Assembly (NCBI GenBank): GCA_049664225.1
Contig: JBATEX010000073.1
Coordinates: 46,926 to 110,925, forward strand
DNA length: 64,000 bases
Reading direction: 5' to 3'
From: JAUVRX01 sp049664225
GTDB taxonomy: Bacteria > Acidobacteriota > Thermoanaerobaculia > Multivoradales > JAHEKO01
Made by a program: the position numbers and the translations under genes. Below are positions 60,650 to 64,000 of the stretch, piece after piece; within the stretch, counting starts at the first letter, position 1, and each line of letters starts with the position of its first letter. The notes beneath the pieces are model-generated. The model searched no databases and was not told the origin of the DNA. It saw nothing but the letters and a program-made list of their open reading frames with translations.

Positions 60650-61687
60650 CTACCAGTCGAGAATGTAACCGAACATCAAGGGAGCCACGATGGTGGCATC
60701 CGACTCGATCACAAACATCGGCGTGTCGACGTCGAGCTTGCCCCAGGTGATCTTCTCGCTGGGAACAGCCCCCGAGTACGAGCCGTAGCTCGTTGTCGAA
60801 TCACTGATCTGACAGAAGTAGCCCCAGAAGGGACAGGCTCGCTGCAGGTCCTGGTGGATCATCGGGACGACGCAGATCGGGAAGTCGCCCGCGATTCCAC
60901 CGCCGATCTGAAAGAAGCCAACGGTCCGCTCGGCCTCGTCCGGTGGCACTACGAGGGACTCCCTCTCCTCCGAGCCTGCCGCTGGGTCTGGCTCGGTCGA
61001 GCCCATGGTCGTCTTCAGATACCAGTCGGCCAGGGCGCCCATGTACTCGGGTCCCGAGCGCACGATCCCATAGTCCGACAGGGTACCAGCCAGGAGTCGG
61101 GCCACGAACATGTTACCGAGGGTCGAATCTTCCCACCCGGGAACGAAGATGGGTAAGTCTGCCGTCGCAGCCGCATGGAGCCACGAGTCCCTGGGATCGA
61201 TCTGGAAGTCAAAGTGTTCGAGCTGCTCTCGAAGCAACTGGTAGAAGAACTCGTGCGGGAAGAACCGTTCTCCATTGCGCTCGGCACGCACCCACAAGGA
61301 CACCAACTTGGCTTCGATCACCCGCATCGCCTCTTCCTCGGGGATGCAGGTGTCGGTCACCCGATTCAGGCCTTTGGCGGCGAGCTCCTCCTCCTGCCGC
61401 GGATTCAGGTACCTCCATTCCGAAATCCTCCGATAGGAGTCGTGAGCGACGAGATTGAAGACGTCCTCTTCGAGATTGGCACCCGTGCAGCAGACCGCGT
61501 CGACCTTGCCTTGGCGGATCATCTCGGCGAGAGACTTGCCCAGCTCGGCCGTGCTCATGGCTCCGGCCAGGGTCACCAGCATGGCTCCACCCTGATCCAG
61601 GTGGCGGCCATAGGCCCGAGCCGCCTCCGCCAGAGTAGCCGCGTTGAAGTGACGGTAATGTCGATCGATGAAGTCGGTGATCTTCAC
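60650..61687 (-). CDS. Deoxyhypusine-synthase-like protein, probable homospermidine-forming enzyme
   Basis: 345 residues from a GTG at 61687. The deoxyhypusine synthase fold is recognisable: LVTLAGAMSTAELG, VDAVCCTGANLEEDVFN, IPIFVPG-type PIFVPGWEDSTLG, FFQIGGGIAGDFPICVVP, and the active-site lysine Lys317 in SGAVPSEKITWGKL. Bacteria lack eIF5A in general; their deoxyhypusine-synthase-like proteins, as I recall, form homospermidine or related polyamines from putrescine or spermidine. It is encoded 10 bp from speB in convergent orientation, next to speA, which supports a polyamine role. It could instead be a spermidine-forming variant. Confidence 0.9.
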   Translation of the reverse strand: MKITDFIDRHYRHFNAATLAEAARAYGRHLDQGGAMLVTLAGAMSTAELGKSLAEMIRQGKVDAVCCTGANLEEDVFNLVAHDSYRRISEWRYLNPRQEEELAAKGLNRVTDTCIPEEEAMRVIEAKLVSLWVRAERNGERFFPHEFFYQLLREQLEHFDFQIDPRDSWLHAAATADLPIFVPGWEDSTLGNMFVARLLAGTLSDYGIVRSGPEYMGALADWYLKTTMGSTEPDPAAGSEERESLVVPPDEAERTVGFFQIGGGIAGDFPICVVPMIHQDLQRACPFWGYFCQISDSTTSYGSYSGAVPSEKITWGKLDVDTPMFVIESDATIVAPLMFGYILDW

Positions 61688-61915
61688 AGCTCCAAGTCTC
61701 CATTCAGTTGCCGAATCGTGGTTCGATTCTGCCTCATGAGCTCTCAGGCCTCAGGGTCGTGCAGCGGTACAAGGTTGCCTAGATTGCTCCATTGATAAGA
61801 GCAGATTTCCGATCGTAGATTCTAGTTCAGAGACTCACTCGACAACGAATGCCATCGACAACCCTCTTCTCAAGTCGAGAAACCTGGACGGGAGGTCCCG
61901 TAATGGGATGCAGAG

Positions 61916-62311
61916 ATGTCTAGACGGATCTTTGTCGGCAACGTGAACGATCGGATCTCCGAAAACAGTCTGAGACGCCACTTCGCAGCTGCGGGCGAGG
62001 TCACTTCGGTAGTGATCCCCAAGGACCGCAAGACGGGAGCCGCGCGGGGTTACGCCTTCGTGGATTTCAGCAATCGCGAGCAAGCGGCCTTGGCAATTCA
62101 GGTCTTCAACGGTCGCCAACTCGGCGGCCAGAAGTTGAGGGTAGGAGTCGCTGAAGAGCGTCCAGGGGTGGCCCAGGAAGCGCAGCGGCGCCTCGCGCCC
62201 AGACACAAGGTCGACCTCGACGCAATCGCGGAAGAAGCGCTGCAGCGGTTCGAAAACAAGAACGATGAGCGTCGCCCAAGCCCAGGCCGCAGGATGAAGG
62301 ATCCTCTCTAG
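61916..62311 (+). CDS. RRM-domain RNA-binding protein
   Basis: 131 residues. One RNA recognition motif (about 4-78): RNP2 IFVGNV (5-10) and RNP1 RGYAFVDF (about 44-51), with the usual RISENSLRRHFAAAGEV helix. The C-terminal 50 residues are charged and basic. Small single-RRM proteins of this type occur in many bacteria (for example Rbp proteins in cyanobacteria) and bind RNA. The start has no clean ribosome site; ATG 61916 is the only good in-frame choice. It is convergent with the pseudogene fragment at 62378. Confidence 0.9.
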   Translation: MSRRIFVGNVNDRISENSLRRHFAAAGEVTSVVIPKDRKTGAARGYAFVDFSNREQAALAIQVFNGRQLGGQKLRVGVAEERPGVAQEAQRRLAPRHKVDLDAIAEEALQRFENKNDERRPSPGRRMKDPL

Positions 62312-62377
62312 TTTCCTTGCAGCCGACTCGAGGCTGAATCCCGACGAGAGGGTGGACCTCACTGCGAAGTATGCCGG

Positions 62378-62640
62378 TCAAGGTTCGGAAGCGGACCATC
62401 CCGACACGTTGCCGGACTCGAAACCATCGCTGAAGATCGTCTCGATTCCGAGCAGAGCGTCGATGCTCGAGCGCCAGGCGCCGCAGCCGTAACTACCAAC
62501 CGTGATGCTCCCTCGCGGTGGGTCGATCGCCAGGTCTCCGACGTTCACGTTGGGCAGGTCGGCACCGTCCTTGGTCCAGATCACACCACCATTCGTGGTC
62601 CTCGCATGGCCGTCCGCCCCGGAGATGTGAATCGTCTACG
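62378..62640 (-). pseudogene. Remnant of a BNR/propeller protein with the C-terminal tail
   Basis: The last 69 codons are open and end IETIFSDGFESGNVSGWSASEP. Upstream on the minus strand, the same frame reads ILVDPTDP-stop-TIHISGADGHARTTNGG, a typical blade of the Asp-box/propeller family interrupted by a TAG near 62640. No intact start or longer homologous frame lies further upstream, so this is a decayed 3' end of a secreted propeller gene. A short GTG-started protein from the open part is possible but unlikely. Confidence 0.75.
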
Positions 62641-63063
62641 GATCGGTGGGGTCGACGAGGATCCGACTGCAGGTCGCTCCCACCTCGGCGGAGGTCCCAG
62701 CTGTGTCCAGAGCGCGGTACCCTCTTCGACGCGCTTTTGGTGAGCCCGCATCCAACCGGGCATGGGCTCACCGACAATCTTGGGGTGGAGCGGCGGCGGC
62801 GGACCCATCCTCGGCGTCGAATCGCCAACGGGCGCCTGATTACCTGTGGGAACAACGAGTCCGAGGATGAAAGTGCTTCAGAGATGAATCACGAAGTGCC
62901 CGAGGCAGAGATTGGCGTCCTCAGAGTGGCAAGGGGGCATTCCAGGGTAGACGGGTAGGCTCCGTGATCGCGCTTCAGCTAGACTTCCCAGGATGTCCAA
63001 TGAAAAACGTGGCGAGGATGAGCTCGATTCGTCTGGCCAAACACCCCAGAAGGCAGATCCATC
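62641..63063. other. Intergenic region with decayed coding remnants
   Basis: About 420 bp. The first part continues the propeller remnant in broken frames. From about 62850 to 63063 I see no gene; a 3' fragment of unknown origin is possible. It should hold the promoter of the GPP34 gene. Confidence 0.45.
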
Positions 63064-63747
63064 ATGAAGAAGCTCCGACTGCACGAAGAGATCCTGCTGC
63101 TGGCACTCAAGGACGAGGAGGGGACAACCTACTCCGGCACGAGCTGGCCGTATGCCGTAGGTGGCGCAGTGCTCGCGGAGTTGCTGTTCGAGGACAGGAT
63201 TCGATTGGAGGATCGCGAGGGCAAGAAGCACTTGACGCTCGTCAACAGCACCCCGCTCGGCGAGCCGGTTGCCAATCAAGTTCTGGAGAGAATCGCCAAC
63301 GCCAAGAAGACTGCTGATATGCCCACCTGGCTCGGCCGCGTCGCAGGACTGAAGGACCTCAAACACCGAATCGCCGAGCAATTAGCGCTGAAGGGAGTGC
63401 TGCAGGTCGAGACCCACAAGGTGATGCTGATCTTCTCGAAACGGATCTACCCAGAGCTCAATCCGGCACCCGAGCTCGAGATCATGCTTCGGGTTGAGCA
63501 CGCTGTGTTCTCGGATGAAAACCATCTGGACGCCCGCACCGCGATCCTCGTTTCGCTCGCTCATGTCAGCGGCGTTCTGGATCCCGTGTTCGGCAAGCAG
63601 CGTGTCGCCGCGCGCAAAGAGCGCCTCGACAAAATTGCCGAGGATTGGCCCCCAGCGGAGGCCGCCCGAGCCGCGATCGAAGCCACCCGAGCTGCCATGA
63701 CCGCGGTCATGGCAGCCACGGTCGCCACCAATGTCGCGACGCACTGA
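63064..63747 (+). CDS. GPP34 (GOLPH3/VPS74-like) family protein
   Basis: 227 residues. The N-terminus MKKLRLHEEILLLALKDEEGTT is diagnostic of GPP34, followed by GGAVLAELLFEDRIRLED, HLTLVNSTPLGEPVANQVLERI, WLGRVAGLKDLKHRIAEQLALKGVLQ and DARTAILVSLAHVSGVLDPVFG. The eukaryotic member GOLPH3 binds phosphatidylinositol-4-phosphate at the Golgi. Bacterial members are mostly uncharacterised and common in actinobacteria, less so elsewhere. The C-terminus is Ala-rich and helical (about 195-227). Confidence 0.88.
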   Translation: MKKLRLHEEILLLALKDEEGTTYSGTSWPYAVGGAVLAELLFEDRIRLEDREGKKHLTLVNSTPLGEPVANQVLERIANAKKTADMPTWLGRVAGLKDLKHRIAEQLALKGVLQVETHKVMLIFSKRIYPELNPAPELEIMLRVEHAVFSDENHLDARTAILVSLAHVSGVLDPVFGKQRVAARKERLDKIAEDWPPAEAARAAIEATRAAMTAVMAATVATNVATH

Positions 63748-63815
63748 ACCCTCGGCGATGCCATTGATTTCGACGGCTGCGACGGCTCGACGCCCAGGAC
63801 CGGCGTCCACTGGCT

Positions 63816-64000
63816 CTAGAGCTCGATCTCCAGCAGGACTTCGGCGCGGTCGCCGCCCATCTCGATTTCGAAGCGGTTCATGCCCCGTCCGAAGTGATTG
63901 GACAGCAGCTTGAAGTCCAAGACCGCCTCATAGCTTCCTTCGCCGGCTTCCCCTTGAACGGTCACCTGGATCGGGTTGATCTCGTTGCCGTTGACCGAGA
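63816..64000 (-). CDS. C-terminal part of an unidentified protein, cut by window edge
   Basis: 61 codons are open from the right edge to a TAG at 63816-63818, reading from SVNGNEINPIQVTVQG through SNHFGRGMNRFEIEMGGDR to the end EVLLEIEL. The alternating beta pattern suggests the last strands of a beta-sandwich domain, perhaps of an exported or carbohydrate-binding protein. No family recognised. Confidence 0.6.
   Translation of the reverse strand, partial: SVNGNEINPIQVTVQGEAGEGSYEAVLDFKLLSNHFGRGMNRFEIEMGGDRAEVLLEIEL

Noticed and set aside
62493..62855. 120-codon minus-strand frame as a gene
   Set aside because: Arg-rich out-of-frame reading of the propeller pseudogene region.

Overview
The window is 64 kb of high-G+C, gene-dense bacterial DNA with no rRNA or tRNA, no CRISPR array and no phage module that I can see. 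It looks like a Gram-negative chromosome: an Omp85-type barrel, lipoproteins, type IV pilus retraction, many secreted beta-helix and beta-propeller proteins, and a recurrent C-terminal tail ending DGFESGDTSAW-x(4)-P. This suggests an Acidobacteriota-like organism (Thermoanaerobaculia/Holophagae type). That placement is inference from gene content, not from a marker gene.

Layout. 1-9.1 kb: a partial nucleotidyltransferase-like gene, a tail-bearing secreted protein, a LEA-type lipoprotein, a bacterial DNMT2-like methyltransferase, an alkaline-phosphatase-superfamily lipoprotein, a group II amino-acid decarboxylase and a metallophosphoesterase. 9.2-19.4 kb: a tail-bearing beta-helix protein, a large Tyr/Trp/Gly-rich secreted protein, ychF, a repeat-rich non-coding stretch, a compact operon (msrAB, srkA-like kinase, small membrane protein, sodium/solute symporter), and a tetraheme cytochrome with the tail behind a sigma-54-type promoter. 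19.5-34 kb: pilT with an unusual cNMP/LSm-like fusion, a sorbosone-dehydrogenase-like lipoprotein, a GT-C-like membrane protein, an LTA-synthase-like enzyme, two further tail-bearing secreted proteins, a REP-associated tyrosine transposase and a membrane PP2C/SpoIIE phosphatase. 34-49.6 kb: outer-membrane barrels, a rhomboid protease, a secreted serine hydrolase, a large propeller, a Tat-exported threonine-aldolase-like protein, a degenerate amidohydrolase, a TetR regulator, a glycerate kinase and an 890-residue tandem fusion of two tyrosine-phenol-lyase-like halves. 49.7-64 kb: another AP-superfamily lipoprotein, queD-thpR, a YdjM-like protein, a second large propeller, a pirin, a polyamine block (speA, speB, deoxyhypusine-synthase-like), an RRM protein, a tail-bearing pseudogene, a GPP34 protein and a partial gene.

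Most notable. (1) The tandem lyase at 46937-49609 has complementary active-site losses. The N-half keeps the residue expected to act across the dimer interface (Tyr72) but lost the PLP lysine. The C-half keeps the lysine and substrate residues but lost that Tyr. This suggests one composite active site built inside a single chain. (2) Six gene ends encode a gapless 19-residue C-terminal tail, always ending in Pro, on unrelated secreted folds; it looks like a sorting or attachment signal. (3) A short dispersed word (A-tract followed by TGGCACC, mostly in 26-50 kb) includes two inverted copies flanking the REP-associated transposase. (4) A cyclic-nucleotide-binding domain is fused to an Hfq/LSm-like domain directly upstream of pilT. 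(5) A bacterial DNMT2 homologue is present.
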